A stretch of 64,000 nt of DNA from Luscinia megarhynchos (taxonomy: Eukaryota > Chordata > Aves > Passeriformes > Turdidae). Position numbers and translations under genes: made by a program. Shown here one piece after another: positions 1-14,970 of the stretch. The stretch's first letter is position 1, and each line of letters begins with the position of its first letter. The stretch covers positions 15,106,906-15,170,905 of the forward strand of contig JAPFBE010000002.1 in assembly GCA_034336665.1 (NCBI GenBank). Direction: 5' to 3'. The notes beneath the pieces were generated by a model. The model ran no database searches. It was not told the origin of the DNA and saw nothing but the letters and a program-made list of their open reading frames with translations.

Positions 1-667
1 GTGTGTTGTATGTTCTTCAATAGCTTCCTTCAATAGTTCCCATATGATATAGATTCCAAACAAGGAAATATTTAGGCTCATGCCTAATTTCGGGGAGAAT
101 AGCCTCATTGATTTAAACAGCGTTTAACCCTTATAAATGTCAGAATGATTGCCTGTTTGTGGGACTGGAACTCATGGGGCCTATTTTCAAAAAGATAAGC
201 GCATTACGTGTTTTTACTGCTGTTTCTGTCTGGGTTTGCCGTTACAGTTTTCTCCCTCCCTCTCCTGCCTGTTTTTATTGCCTTCAACAACAATATCATG
301 ACACTCTGAGGTAAATAATGATTAATTTAATTACAAACTAACTGTAACTTATGACATAAAACCTTCCAATCACTTACCTCAAATCATGAGTGTTTCAAGA
401 TGCAATTGTTAATCTCCTTTTTTCCCCCCACTCTCACGGGAGATGTTGCAGACTTTTTTTTCTGGTATTTTGCATTAAAACTCTTTCCCTGTGCTCCAGG
501 ATCTTAAACAAAAACAAAAAAAAATAAACACTCAGAATGAAAATGTCATTTCAAGCAATTGGTGGGTGGCTCAGGGGAAATCCCTGACCTTTTTTGAATG
601 TATATTTCATTATCTAAAGCAAGTGTGGTAACTTCCTCCAGCAGCAGCTCTTCTGTGAGCTGAACTT
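1..667. other. AT-rich non-coding DNA, possible conserved element
   Basis: No coding frame is seen. Roughly 40-430 is AT-rich and contains TAAT/ATTA cores typical of homeodomain sites, for example 'gattaatttaattac' near 319. On the minus strand there is a donor-like GAG|GTAAGT at about 372-379. No pyrimidine-rich acceptor lies behind it, so I do not call an exon. A developmental enhancer is possible, but this rests on base composition and motif density only. Confidence 0.2.
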
Positions 668-690
668 AAAAAAAAAAAAAAAAAAAAAAA
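668..690 (+). repeat. Poly(A) tract, 23 A
   Basis: An uninterrupted run of 23 A is followed by an A/C-rich tail to about 725. It could be the tail of a retrocopy inserted in plus orientation, but I recognise no gene or SINE body upstream and found no clear target-site duplication. Confidence 0.9.
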
Positions 691-725
691 GAAAAGACCC
701 AACTAAACAAAAAAAACCAAAAAAC

Positions 726-3700
726 TGGTTTAGACCACTCAAAAACATAGAATTTAAAAAATCATTAAGATAGCACACTACGGAGTATTCATTTAAAGCA
801 CAATCCAGGATATACCAGACTCCACAAATTTATGATGGTGCAAATGGAAGAAAACCCAGAACACAAAAACCGGAAGAAAAATCATTATGTAAAGTATTAA
901 ACTGCTACAGAGTTTTATTACTGCTATCACTGTTATTATCACTAATCAAACATAGAGAGCCCTCTCCTCAGCGTTCACTGAGTTCCTGTAGTATTTCTGT
1001 AGTAGCAGCGTGGGGGAAGTAGTAGCCGTGCTGGAGAAGCAATGCAGCATTAGCACTACAAAACCCAGCCCAGCTGTCGAGAGAGGAAGGAAGGGAGGAG
1101 GAGCGACAAAGCAAATGAGTTAAGAGTAACTGGCAGGTCTCTAATACAATCAATTTTGACATTCTCCACCATCACCAAAAAAGGTCTGAAGGGTTTTGAA
1201 TTTTCAGCGAGTGCTGCTACCAGAACAGTTTCTCACCGCCCCTTGTTTCACCCTCCTCCCTCTCCCATACCTGCAGCAAGGCTTGGCCAAGAGCCAGCGG
1301 AGTACGTCAGACTCCAAACCAGGCTCTGTCAGCAGGAAAACACTGCCAGCCAGTGCAGAGTTCATGTTCCCTCTGAGACCGTGGTCTTGCATTTGCATGG
1401 CCTCTCTGGATTACAAGTATCCCAGTTATTTCTCTATGAACAAATTTTAGGACCAACGACTACATTCATTTTTGCTCTGTAAAAAGCCTGCAAGAAACTG
1501 TTCCCAGGGTTACACCTGTGGCTACATCCACTGAAGCCAACAAATTTATACAACACGACAAGGAGAGGATTTGACCTTGTGTGCATGCAGGCTAGAACAC
1601 TTTGCTTTTCTTCCTTGGCTAGAACAGACAGGTCTGAATAATTTTCCCCTTGCTTTTAATTAAGAAATGAAGACCATACAGCCACAGAAGGCTGTATATA
1701 CCTCAAAAAATACAACTTTTCCAAATGTGGTGGAAAAATGCAAAAGTACAGCTTTCTACACCACAGTGTATTCCCTCACACACCCTGGAGCAAAACAACC
1801 CAAAACTTGAAACAAAGCACAACACACAAATAAGGGGGACCTTGACACCTGTACAAAGGCTGTGCCTGTGTCACCACTCCCCAGAGCTGTTTATGGTACA
1901 AAATACTCTGCTTAAGTTAGCCTGGGCCCCTACTCCACCGTGTTTATTCAGGCTGATGTGGTGCTGCCTCTTTCCTCAAGGAGCCTGCTCTCACTCAACA
2001 CTAGTCAAGGCTGCAGCAGCCAAGCTTACCACTTGCAGGAAGCGGCCAAAGCCCTCTAAATCTGTGACACAAATCCAGAGAAGGCTGCAAGTTCAAAGTG
2101 AAATCAGGACAGTCTGTCCATGACTCATGCCACCTAGAAACCATTCTTAATTTAAGAAAAAGTGTTAAAGGGATTATCTTATAGAGCGTCACCCTGGCGA
2201 ATCAACTACGTTCTGCCTCTCATTTTTTCCATAACTCAAATACAAGGTGGCCAAAGATCAGAATCAGCATAAAATCCTCCTGTTCTCACTTTACATACTT
2301 ACATTTTTAATGCTCTGTTTAAAGAGTCAAATAAAGCTGTTTGATGGACAGATTCCCAGCTATCCTCCAGGCTTTTCTGCATGACCCATGGGCAAATGTT
2401 ATGTGACACTTCCTGAAAGGCTGAAATAGCTCTGAATGACACTTGAGCTTCTATCGTACAACTACAGCATGACAGTTTGGCTCCTAATGCACACTGTCAC
2501 TTAACCCAAATTTTTGCCTGCCTCTACAGCAAAATAAGAGTATTCCCCCATCTCAGAGGACTGATGCAAGGAACACAACACCCATGCTGATTTAGTGGAT
2601 AATCTGGAAACAAGAAGAATGTTACAGAAAGTTATAGATCCCTTAACTCAGGCTGAAACTTCACATACCCAGAAAAAGACTCTGCACACCAAAATAAGGA
2701 GTGAGTCGTCCCTCTGAAACCATTTTGCTGGATAGTCATTTCACTAGTACAACTCTCTTCTCCAGCAAGCGTGGGGGACACTGAATGGATTCACTGTATT
2801 CACACAACAGCTTTACAGCTGCTGAAAAAAGGCCTATTGTAGGCCTGCATTTTACTATCTCAAGTAGCATACATAAAGTTGCTGTACAGCTTCCATTACC
2901 CATCTGATCCTTACAGAAACAGGAGCAACAAATCAGGGTTTGTCAAAAGAAAATAGATTTAACTGTGATGGAGGAAATAGCCTGGTTTAAAAAAGCAGAA
3001 GTCAAAATTTATATATCAGAGGATAAAACACTAAAAATGCAGTGTAACAAAAATACTTTAAACTCATTCTGCCTTTTTTTTTTTTCTACAATATAATATC
3101 TGTGAGCCAAATTCAAATTTTACCATCAGAAAGGAGCATCAGGCCTGCCATACATATGTGCTCTTCCTGCGGTCACTGTCTACTCATGGCCTGCATTTAT
3201 AATATTTTCTCAGTAACCAAAATAGTATCACAACTAACAGTGAACTCTTAGAAACAGAATTACTGGGTCACACTTTGCAAAGACTCACTCAACATCCAGA
3301 TAATCCTGGACTTTGCAAAACATGCCAGTAGATCTGACAGCCCCTTTCTAAACGTCTTGGTTTTTCTCCTAGTGTCTGAGGAGTCAGGGAAAAAGGACAG
3401 TCCTGAACTAGGCACATTCCTCCCAGCATTCGACTACTCCACTCTCCCCCTTCTGGAGAAATGAATGCAGCTTCAAACAAATTAAAGGAATATTTTGTCA
3501 GCTCCTTCACTCTTCCCGGTGCAATAAATGAGGCGGTGCTTGGCTTCTCTAGCTCCCAGCAGAGGCAGGTCTGAAGTACAAATCCTCCTTCCTCCTCCCC
3601 TACACACAGCATTAACCCTGCCAGCTGCACCCAATTCAGCCAGGACTATTCAGCAGCCTATCCCAGCTGCAGTGCACACTACTATAACCCCCAAGAATTA

Positions 3701-6700
3701 AAGGATGGTTGATCAGCACACATCTCCCCAAAGTACATCCTTCAAAAGCAACGAGATTGGACAAAAGTTACAGGATCCATTTCTCTGGAATGGATCTCCT
3801 GTGGCTTCAAAGCCACAGGAAAACAACAGGTGCTATGCTGCTCTGCACTCAGAGGCAGAAATATTTTGTTTTTCAGTGAAAGCTGAGAAGGCACTACCCC
3901 TTGCTTTGCCAGCTTGGGACTTTAAGAATATACCAAGAGAGTAGCAGCCTGATAAAATACCAGCAGTAGGATGCCTCTTTTCCCCAGTCTTCCTTCATTT
4001 CACAGTGGGGCCCCTTGCAAAAGGCAGTGGAGCTGAATGGACTGAGATGATTTTCCATTCTAGGTAAATTGCATGTTCACAATGTTAGCATGACTTGACT
4101 GTGATCAAAACTGATGAAAAACCACAGCAACAGAAACAAAGACTCAAGTAAAGAGAGAAATTAAACCCCAAGACAAGCTACAGAGAAAGACTCTCCTTAT
4201 TTCTGGATTTGGGCAGGCTTGCCTACCTCCAAGCCTAGGGGGGTAGACAGGACTGCCAGCCTCCCAGGGCAAGCAGTTCTGGGGTGGGCCTGGGCAAAAG
4301 TAGTACTACTGCACATGACATGACAGAGCCAATGCCAGATGAGAACAGTGGACTGCTAAAATATGATCTCATTTTGGAACGAGCTATGAAGGGATGAAGA
4401 AATGATAGCACCAGGCTCTCTGCACACCTCTCACCACAGGGACAGGAACTCTTCCCCCCAAATCTCATAGGAATGGACCTACTACTCTCCCTTGCCTCTA
4501 CTGAGGATCTGGCAGGCTCAGGCACATGTTCCTACGTGCTATTTACTGCTCTTCTTGCCTTCTGCTCATAAGCACACACCGTGAACTCCCCTCTATTCTT
4601 AACAGCCGACGTGACTTTACTGCATGATTTTTGGACTAGAACTACCAGCCCACGCTCACTGCCCCCATGCCTTGATGCCACCTGTTTATCATTACAAGGT
4701 GACAGGAGCCATGCTCTCCCCCACTTACCCTGAGGTGTGTCATGTCTTTCCAAGTCATAAAGCCTCAGTCTCATCAGGTGCTGACCTCAGGCTCTCCCTG
4801 GCACCCTAAGTGCCTCCTTTATCCCAGCATGAAGGTCTGAGAGAGACAGACTGCATCACAAGTCAGTGGCTTCATCCCTTGGCAGCGACCCTGCTGTATG
4901 ACTGCCTGTGCTCAGAGGCACAGCCCTCCTTGGCTCACGACCTCTGAAAACAAGGAATGCCAATGGATGAAGAGCTGAATACCCTCCACCCACTCTGTCA
5001 CTGGCCAAGCTGCTCTGAACAGTAACATACATCCTCCTGTAAAGTTCAGCGTGTTGGCCACAAAAAAGCAGCAGGCAGGCATGCCTCTGCTAAAGAGCAC
5101 ATATAGTTTAGAAAGAGATGTTAAGAAAATGAAATATGGTGTGATATTCAATGTGCAAATACATTCTTGGTTCTTCAAAGGAAGGGCTCTAGAAAACAAT
5201 AGAAATTCCATGTTGTTTGGAACAGATGGGCCTCGTATTTTTTTTCCTATTGCCTTCTGCTTTACTTACTCATCTCACCTACCTTCTAGCTATACGAGAT
5301 TGTTTTTTGGGATCTAGTTGCTTGCTGCTATATAGACAGAAAGATCTGAACTATCAACATTCCTTATACAATCATGTACCTCCAGTGACAGAGAGTACAG
5401 GACACATTCAGGACACTTTAGAAGAAACCTGTGATGACCTTTGTTGCAGGAAACTTTGGAGGCCTAACCATAAGCTGTTTTTAGAACAGAAATTTGACTA
5501 AGCCACAACCAGCTCAGCACCACTGTGGTTTTGTCTTACTTTTTGAGAGTAGCATGACTATACCAGCAGCTAAAATCTTCCAGGCAGAGGAAGAAGTGTT
5601 GCCCTCTGCCTGGATTCAGTGAGTTGGTTGGCTACGAAGATTGGTTGTTTTTTTTATAGTCAAACCTACTCTTTTAATCAAGAAGAGATAGGAAACTGAG
5701 AATGACAGAGCTTTTCTGGAAGTCTACTTCCAAACTTGCCTTTTGTGGAAAAAAAAAACCAAAACACTGTACTCCTACTTCTGTCACCTCTACTTCTACT
5801 TCCTTTCCTTCAGCACAAGCCATAACATGAACATTTCAGCAAATACCAGGTTTGGCTGTATGCTCCCTGGGCTGCCAACTGTCAGATCCAGAAAGCAGGA
5901 CTGTCACATCTGCCAGACTGGCTCTCACACCTACTGTCTCAGATAACATCATGTATTTTTCCAAGTCATGCTAGCAGTAATATGACATTACAGATCCCCT
6001 TCCCTGCCTCAGGACACACACCAAAAAGAGGCCATATACCTTTAAATAAAGGATGCCCAGCCAGTGTCTTAGGACGGCTGAGAGCCTCAGTTGAATGCAG
6101 TGTCTGAGCACTCTCTGTGACTGAAGGTTACAAGCACTGTCCCCACGTGAGCACATGCTCACATCAGAGGTCAAGTACCAGCTGCTAGACAAGGGTCATT
6201 ACTGGTTAAGCATCTAATGTGCACTTGGCATTGTATAAGCTCCTTAAAGAAGATATGATCCTTTCAGTAGGAGATTTCTTCTTTCTAACTTCTCAAAACA
6301 GCCTTCCTTCTCAGAAACCTACTCACATCAACTTTCCCCTTTCAGTAATAATTACAAAGAAAAGGGAAGAAAGAAGAAAAAGAAAGAAAAATTATTAAAT
6401 CTGTTTGACTAACTGGCACACCTATACACAATCACATCACTGAAATATATAATTCTTTCCATGCCTTCATCCCACTACATTCCTATAGGGCAAAGCTACC
6501 TTCTGCTTTTGTTAGATCAGGCATGCAGCTTTTGAAGCAAGCCTCCAGATAATCCATCCTGCCTGGGCTTTCAGTTGTACTGTGGGGTGGTCCTGCAGCA
6601 CATGAACAAATCCCTCTTGGCAGGAATTAACTAGAAGCATGATGTTCCCCAGAGTGAGCAGCCAGCAGCACCAGACGGCTCAGAAGTAAAAGCAACCCCA

Positions 6701-9700
6701 AAACATGCCTGGTGCAAACCTCAGCATCCCAGCACAGTTTTTACAGATACTCTCTCCAGCTGGTCCATACTATTTTTTAATGTAGGCACAGTCATAAAAA
6801 GAAAATATTCTGCTGTCATTCATCTTTATGCCACCAAATAAAAATATGTCATTATTATATTCTACTCTAATATTGCAACAGTGTAATACTGACAAGCAGC
6901 AAGAGCATCTTGAAGTGAACAATGTAAAGAACAGATCAAAGTAGTTTCGGCTACAATAACTAACCTAATTTCTGTAGTTTACAATGAGCTCTTCTACTCT
7001 TTAAAGTATTTTCTCTCTGTCCTTTCCAAAATAGTAAGAATACAGTTACAGAAGGGAAAAAATAAAACAAACTGAATATTTTCTCTTCATCTTGCACCAA
7101 AATATTAAAGAATTATTAGAAAAGGGAAAAGCAAACCAAACTGGATAAAAAGACCAAAAAAAGTATTACCTTTCCACCATTAAAACCCCATGTAAGATAA
7201 TAAACATTAGGCATGATAATAAAAATTTAGGCATTAGTTGTAAAAATTGCCAGCAAAAAATTTTAGGCAGCGCTGCTTTTTTTAATATCTTGTCATCTGA
7301 GCTTATGTCAAATGTCCTCTGGTATTTTGTCCTCACAGTAGTTCTTTTGTTCTCTTTGAAAATGTCATTAAATAGACCTTCAAAATCTTGACACTTACCA
7401 TAACTAATTCAATTAATAAGACAGTTGTCACATCCTCTTTCAGTGCACGAAAGGCCAAGAATTCTATGACATGACGTCCAGCTTTACTTTTTGCCACCCA
7501 TTAAGAAGTACCTGCTGAGTCTGTGGAGGTTTTCAGACCACTGGCTAAAAGCCACCTGTACACAAGCCCCCATACTTGTTTATTTTCCTCATAAGCTGTT
7601 TGTCCCTAGCAGTAGCTAGAGCATAACACTCTAGAGTTTCAGTGGAAGCTGCAAAGAAATACCTTGTGATAGAAACTTCCTTGCATTTCAGGTGCAGGAA
7701 GCCAACTAAACCTCACTGATCCATCTGTTCAACTTTTGTTAAACGCTTCTGGACCTGGCAGCAAATTTGTGAGCAAGAGTGACATTGACCACCATGCTGA
7801 GGACTGGCTGAGGCCAAGTGAAATGCTCTCCTAGTACTCAAATCCTTCTTGAAAGCTTCTCCCTTCCTTCGTGTGCCTTCCACGCAGGAGACAAGACTGA
7901 GGTCACTGCAAGCAGGAAGCCCAGGCACAGAGGAAGTGTGTGTAAAATCCACAGTCTCAACTTCACCACCACTGTCCATTTTCATGAATGAAAGAGGCAA
8001 AGTCAGTAGGGGAAGCTGGGCCCTGTCACAACTGCTACCATGCTGTTTGTCCTTTCCCTCCAAAGCACTGTGGATTTCTGTTAGTCTTCTGCAAAGGCAG
8101 TTTTTTCTATGTATGAAACCAGCCAGAGACATGGTTTCTAATACAGTCAATTTTTAACTGCTTTGGGCCTGACTCCTTGTCCTGCATTTTCGAGAGCTGC
8201 CTGAGAAAGTTTGGGACCTTTAATAAGTGATATCTATGTTTAAACTGCATTCACTGGTGACTCTGTGCACAGGACCGAAAAAGTGGGTTGGGGTCCAACC
8301 TCCCAGCTCAACTGCACAGACCAGTGCCATGTTCCGTCTGTCACATAGCCCTGGTCACATCACCTTGGCCATCTGTCCTGGGCTCCATTTGACTCATACA
8401 GAATAGATGGAATGAGTGAAAGTGCTGTTAGTTTAGAGTAAGCTGAAAACTTAAAATCCGACATTTATCGGTAAAATGTGGAAGAAGTAAAAGGATGTGG
8501 GATATTCTCCCTCATTAAAAGACCAAGCAGTCCCATGAAGGCTGATTCCCTAAGGCTTTGCCTCTACATGACCCCATGCCCAGTGAGATGCATGCTCTGA
8601 GCAAAGCTAACCCTGAGCAATGGCTCACCCCATTGCACTCTCACATCTGTAATAAAACAGGAGAGCCTTTCCTACAGAAAAGTCACCTGTTTCTGTCATT
8701 GTTCTATTCCCAAATCCTTGTTCCACAAAACTGCTCAGACCTCAGCCTGCCTGTTAAATTTAGCTGGAGCTGGCCAGTGGACTCCAATCTTACTGCAGAG
8801 ATCTCGGGGTGATAAGAAGACAGTTTACTCCACAAGGAAAACAAACTAAAATATTCTTCTTGGCCTGAGAAAAATGATGTTGAACTGGCAAGAAAGGTAA
8901 ACCAATGGATCTGATGTTAAAACTCAGAACTGCAGTGCCAGTTCTGTAACATTCATCAGTAACAAAATAAAGCATCGTCTTGCCCAGGGAGGTTTATTTT
9001 ACTCAGGCTGGTTTGAAACACAGCTTTACTTGTACTTACTGTGAACTGCATTCTGTTTATGAATAATATTAGGTCTATCTTCTGGGAAATTAAATTGTAA
9101 TCTGTGCTCTGTTCCATTTCTTTAACACATTCAGTTTACTACTGTTACTTATTTGTGATTTACTAAATTCCAATTACAGAAAGTAGGACAACATTTTGTT
9201 CCTATGCAAGACAGGAAAAGTACAGATAACAGATTCAAATCTGCTTCAAATGACAGAGGACAACTAGATGTCTGGGGTTTTTGAGTAGAGGTGAGATAAT
9301 GAAAGGGTTTTTCCCCTGAAGGATCAAAACAAACTATTTTTCCTTTACATTACTCATAAGACAGATATCATTAGAAAAAAAGTAAGTTTATGGAACATTC
9401 ACAATGTTACATATGACTATATATGTCTTTTTTATTTTGGTGAACAGAGTTTGTAACCAGAAAAATTATTTACAGCCTAATCTATTTTGGATACTGTACC
9501 TCTTTATATACATACACAGGTACTAATGTGGGCTGCAGCACAGTCTAATCTCTCCAACATTTATTCATACCTAGGACAAAACTGCTTTCAACCTGCATGT
9601 ATTTGTCATGACAAAGATAGCACTCAATAGTTTCATTTTCTAGCACCAGCCTTTGTCAATTTTAACATTAGACTGTCTTTTCCAACAATTCCTTGACTTT

Positions 9701-12700
9701 ACACCTAAGGTTTCTCTTTGGTGTCTACAGCTAGTAACTACACCACCACGTAACTTTGCTGTCACCACTGTCCTGGAGAAAACGAAAGTAACCCTTCAGC
9801 CAGTCTCTGCAGGATGAGCGACATTTGCAAGGAAACCAACTGTGCAACTTTCTGATAGGCTGAAATAGACAAAAACCTGCTTTCAATAGCTGGTATATTA
9901 CTAAACAAAAGCCAAAAACAAGACAATGATCATTACATAATGGCTTTAAAATAAGTTCAAAATGCAACAAGCATCCCTCCTTGTACTAGTCCCCTGACTC
10001 CTATTTTATGCTAAAATGCACATGCCTCAACATATAGGTATATATTTAAATGCAATCTACACTAGACAATCAATTTAAGGGTCAGAAAAAAAGATATTTT
10101 GAAAGTCAGCAAGGACAATTATGCTCCTTTAGGTTATGATAATCATATAACAGGACATAAAATTTGAGGTTAGAATCCCCCCCAGAGTGGGAAACAACCT
10201 TCCATTTCATGCGAGTAGCATCAAGCTCAGAAATTTGCTGTGTAGTATTTTCAGAAAGACATCTAAACTCTACAGAAATATTTCATCCACCTGTGAATGC
10301 ACTACTTTCCTAGGCCTTTTCACAGTTATTACTGGGATCTCATTATTCTTAAAAACAAACCATTCTTCACTGTGAAAGAGTGAACTGTTCCCACTGCTCT
10401 CCCAAGTTCCAATGAGTGTGACTGTCACCGAGCCCTGACACATTTGTATTAGAGAAACATGTTTCATTAAAAAAAAATTCCTTCACTCTAACTTCAGTAT
10501 TTTTTCAGGAGTGCTTTCCACATATGTTAAAAAGCTACTTAAATTAGTATCTGCTATTTAAAATTTGTGCCTTTGAGAAACAACAGCAGCTGATCAGCAC
10601 ACAAAACCATGATATTCTCATTTTCTGCATCTTTTTGGAGCACTGGAATCCCTCCACTTCATATCCCATTGACATTATGAACCACTCATAAGAAGTGGGA
10701 AAATACTTATGATTTTGGGGGTTTTCCTACATCATAAGATTTTGCAGCAAACTCTCCAGAATAAGCCAAGGAGGCTCTTTCAGGTCCCAAAACATTTATG
10801 TGCCTAACTTTAGGGGCTCTGGAAGTGAGCAGAACTACCCAGATTTACAAGTTAAACACCCACCCAGCCAGAACTGTAATCCAAACCAGTCAGCAGTACC
10901 ACTTTTAACTATCTGGAGGAGCTGAATTTGTTCCCTCTGTCTCACAGCTTTTCCTTTCTTTTTATTTCCAGAAGCAAGATGAAAGATAAACGGGCCTTCT
11001 GCTATTTGTACTAATCACCTGTTAGTCACAGAAGTCTGAAAGGCAAACTGACACATCCACTCATTTTTACTGTTTCCAGTATTTACAGTATTACTTCTCC
11101 AGGACTGGGAAGCAGCTGCCAGTGATTACTAGGAATTGGCATGTAGAATCTCATGTATATGAAAAAAAAACCATGATCAAACAATATGCAGCTCATTAAA
11201 GAAAGTTTGTAACTCTGTTCCCTGCCCTAATACTTTGTTTTTATCTCCTGGAAATATTTACCACACCACCTGATTAGGCTGAGCTGCTTATGTGTTTTGA
11301 AAATACAAATTATGCCATCAGTCATTCCTGGTATGACAGCAAACGTGCAATTATACAACTCGGCAAGCTCCCGCAGTGCACCAAGGCAGGCACAGCCCAG
11401 CCCCGAGTGCCAGCACAGCACAACCAGACTACCCAGCCTTCATTGATCCTAAACAAAAACTCGGGCAACAAAACAGCCCATGCTCTGAAGAACAAAGCTT
11501 GGACTGGCTCTAACACATTCACCAGAGTGATCAGAGCCATGTCTTTCCAGTCTGCATCTGCAGACAAGGTGAGAGGGAAGCACTTGCAGAGGAAGGAATG
11601 ACTGCACGCTTTCCTACACGTGTAACAATTCTACTTTCAGATTCATTACCCAAAGTTGGACTTCTGTGCCAAGAAGCTAATGGACCTCAATCCTATGTCA
11701 AAAGCCATTGTCATTCTTTCTTCTCTCTCTCCTCCAATTTTCTTTTGTGCTTTTATGGTCCTCTATGTGAGGATTCAGTCCCTCACATACATGCAGAACT
11801 GTACATCCAGGATGTCACCCTTGGCTTGCAGGAGTAGGATCCAATTCTTTTGGACTGTGATGGCTCAACAGAATTTGCCCTATGGCCACCGGGACTGACA
11901 GGTAGCTTAAGAACCTTGAGAAATTTACCCTTCAGCTTTAACTTTGGTCCTCCTTTCTACCTCTCTTATCACACTTAAAGCCCCTCCCTACACAAAACTG
12001 GTAATAGGATTTATAGTGAAGGCAGAAAAGTAAGAAATTACAACATATGTACAAAATTCATGCTGCTGTATTTATTTCCAGTCTCATGTATCTATTATAG
12101 CACAATTGAAACTCCCCCAACGCTAAACAGCTGGTTCCCTCTCTGTTGATGTGATACACTATCTTGATTCACATGATACTGGATTCGCCCAAGGCTGCAA
12201 CTCATTCAGAAAGCTAGCACAATAAATGCCATGTCCCATTTAAAATCCAAATGAGCTTTTAAAAGACCTGCCTACATCTGCATAAACCTCATTCTTTCAC
12301 TCCTTCAGAGCAGAGAACATTATCTGAGCAAGCCTTTCCACCCTCAGAAGTCCCAGCCTGTGGTCACTATGACTGGCATGACACAGGTAGCTGCAGAGGA
12401 CTGCTCTCTGCATCTCCTCGTGATGTAGGAAGAAGAAACGATTGGTCCCGCGCAGATCTGCACGGCACCAGAGATCTATTTATACAGCTCTAGCGGGCTG
12501 AAACTCTGCACAGAAACTACAGCCATCTCTTCAGCTTTCAAACTGAAGAGGGGTGGATGTCTCTAATTCTGATTCCCATGGTGTTCCCTGCAAAAATGAC
12601 AATCATTTTAATTTTGCGTGGGGTAGAGCTGCTGGCATGTTTCGCACGTCTTTCCCTACACCAGCTTCAAGATTCTTACACCTCAAGGATTATCAGCTTT

Positions 12701-13793
12701 GTCACTGGGTTTTAGATTCCACATCTGCGACTTATAATATGGCCACCCTAATTAAACTGAGGGTAACACTTCTGCACTAAGTTCAATTAATCAGTAGGCA
12801 CTGCAGCTCTCTTTTTTTTTTAGCATATGACAATAATAAAACAATCAAAAAAAGGTAATTTAGAGTCATACTATACCCAACTGTCATTTGTAAGACTTTA
12901 CTGTATCATTAGTCAGAGTTTCTGGTGACAATATAACCCACAAGACTGAAACTTGAGTGGTTTATACATGTCATCAAAGCCTTAAAAGATAAAAATGCCA
13001 CCTTAGAAAGTGGGAGTATTTAATTTTTTATAATACTTTTGTATCAGTATAAAGCATTCACTTAATTTAAATCGGTGACTTCTTTTCTTAAGGTATTTGT
13101 ATCTGTTTGATCTTTTACAAATATCTAATTCTTCTTTTCAGATCTAATAGTGCTGAGTACTTTGAAGACAATTTGCCAGGGCTTATTAATTCGAATTTCT
13201 ACAAACCTTTTGGGGTTGGGTTTGGTGATGGGTCTTGGGGTTTTTCAGGGGGGGATAGTGTGTTAGATTTTGTTGTTTGTTATTTGTTTGTTTTGCTGAG
13301 TTTTTTTCCCTCCCCTCCAAACCAGGGCATAGCATTGCAAATGCAAAATTCCAATCACCTCCCCCAGACGCCAAATTCTTTTCATGAAGCAGCAGATTAG
13401 TTATGTTACTTGGTAACAGCTGTATGGTGTAGTGGCTGCTGCTAGGTCTCTACAAACACATGTCCACAGGCTAGAAAGCAAAACCAGACAAATTCTCAGC
13501 TAATGTAGAAAGGCTAAACTCCAATGAAAACTAGCTGTGAAGGAATGCTGTGACTCAAACTCATCACAGTCATAGCTGTGGACATTACAACGAGTTACAC
13601 AGTACTGATTATTACATATCAGAACTTGATTACTGACTTCCCTAGTACTAAAAATGCTCATAAAAATGGAATGTTACAAGAACATTAAAACATTTTTTAA
13701 AAGTCATTGAAATTAAATATGGACAAACCAGTTAATTTTATGACAGTTTTCCATTAGCTCATGCTGCTTCACTGCAGTTTCAAAGTACTCATG
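726..13793. other. Intron-like or intergenic desert
   Basis: About 13 kb of AT-rich, CpG-poor unique sequence. The scattered open frames (at most 145 codons) overlap one another on both strands and resemble no protein known to me, so I treat them as chance. A pure purine run lies at 6,356-6,391. A minus-strand GTAAGT donor near 7,391-7,397 follows a frame open for about 36 codons but has no plausible acceptor. The plus strand around 13,200-13,310 is strongly G/T-rich. No RNA gene was found. Confidence 0.6.
6356..6391 (+). repeat. Polypurine tract (GAAA-rich)
   Basis: Thirty-six consecutive purines made of AAAG, GAAG and GAAA units. Such tracts can form intramolecular triplexes and often mutate by slippage. 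No other role is visible. Confidence 0.8.
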
Positions 13794-13828
13794 GACACAC
13801 ACACATGCATACACACATACACACACGC
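13794..13828 (+). repeat. Imperfect (CA)n microsatellite
   Basis: A run of CA dinucleotides interrupted by ATGCAT and CAT units, a typical vertebrate simple repeat that is probably length-polymorphic. Confidence 0.85.
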
Positions 13829-14954
13829 AATTTGGGGAAGTGGAAGAAAAGAAAGAAAAATGGTTTTATGAACAACCAAAGAAACAGAAATTAAAGAACA
13901 GACTCAGCAGACCAATGGAGCACATGACTGATTTCCATTATCTTCAGTAGAGCTTGACTATAGCTAAAGTGCTTTGATGAATGAGGGTCCCCAAAACACA
14001 GAGCTTCTCAACCTGGTTATCTGATCATGGCTTTATGTGAAACAAAACACTCAAAAGCAACTAAATGTAAGGAAATGCTCAGGTTTAGCAAACTAAAGCC
14101 TTGTAGGAATTCTACTAGTTAGGAAAAAACCCACAGTGGCTTCCTAAATTTTCATCACCTCTAGCAGCTTTTGAATAATGCAGTGATCTTTCTGGCAGCT
14201 TCATAAAACCGTATGTAATCCGCACAAGAAGTTCTACAATGTCTCAGCACTTCCTGGGGACTCGGAGCAGTAGGGTAGCCTTGCAACACAAGCAGAGATT
14301 AATCATTTTCTAATGCACAGTAATGAATAATGTATCCCCATAGTACATAAATTAAAGCTGTAATTTCATCCCAGTTCTGTGATGACACCAGAAGCCCAAG
14401 ATGGAATTTCAGCCTCGTTATGACCAGTCAGGATACGCATTATTCCTAAAAATTATGATCTGAGAGTTTATAATGAACTGAGGAGTTCTGAAGGCATTAC
14501 CAAAAAAAAGGAGGATATGTAATTACAAGCAGAAAATAAAATTATTAAGTCAGATATTGTTTGCAGAACTTGCTAAAGTAAGCAGTAAATCTCATCCCTC
14601 AGAAAGCCCACTCAGCGTATTTGTAGCAAGGCAAGCAAAGATCACTACAACTATCAAAAAACTGAAAGTTTTTCTAGAACCACAAGGCAATGCCTCCACC
14701 ACAGCAAACAGTAAGAAACTACATGCTGAAGTTCAGGTTTTATGTTACAGAGTCCTTAAAATGCTGAATGTATGTCCTCCAACAACCATACACAGCATTT
14801 CACTCAGAAGTCAAACAAGTATTATACAGGTGCACAACAGGCATAAAATATCAGGATAAAGTTACAGTATATTTTAAATCCACATTCCTATCTGACAAGA
14901 AAGCTACTGAGCAAAACAAAATATTCATGATGAGAAGTTTTATCCTTCTGATGA

Positions 14955-14970
14955 ATATATATATATATAT
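14955..14970 (+). repeat. (AT)8 microsatellite
   Basis: Eight uninterrupted AT units inside AT-rich unique DNA. Confidence 0.85.

Noticed and set aside
7388..7500. Minus-strand frame open for about 36 codons before a G|GTAAGT donor
   Set aside because: The sequence upstream is purine-rich with a stop and no plausible acceptor, and the length is unremarkable.
9044..9085. Minus-strand 42-base block between 'tttaatttcccag' and ACA|GTAAGT, open for 14 codons
   Set aside because: It is too short for the open frame to carry any weight, and no related exon was recognised.
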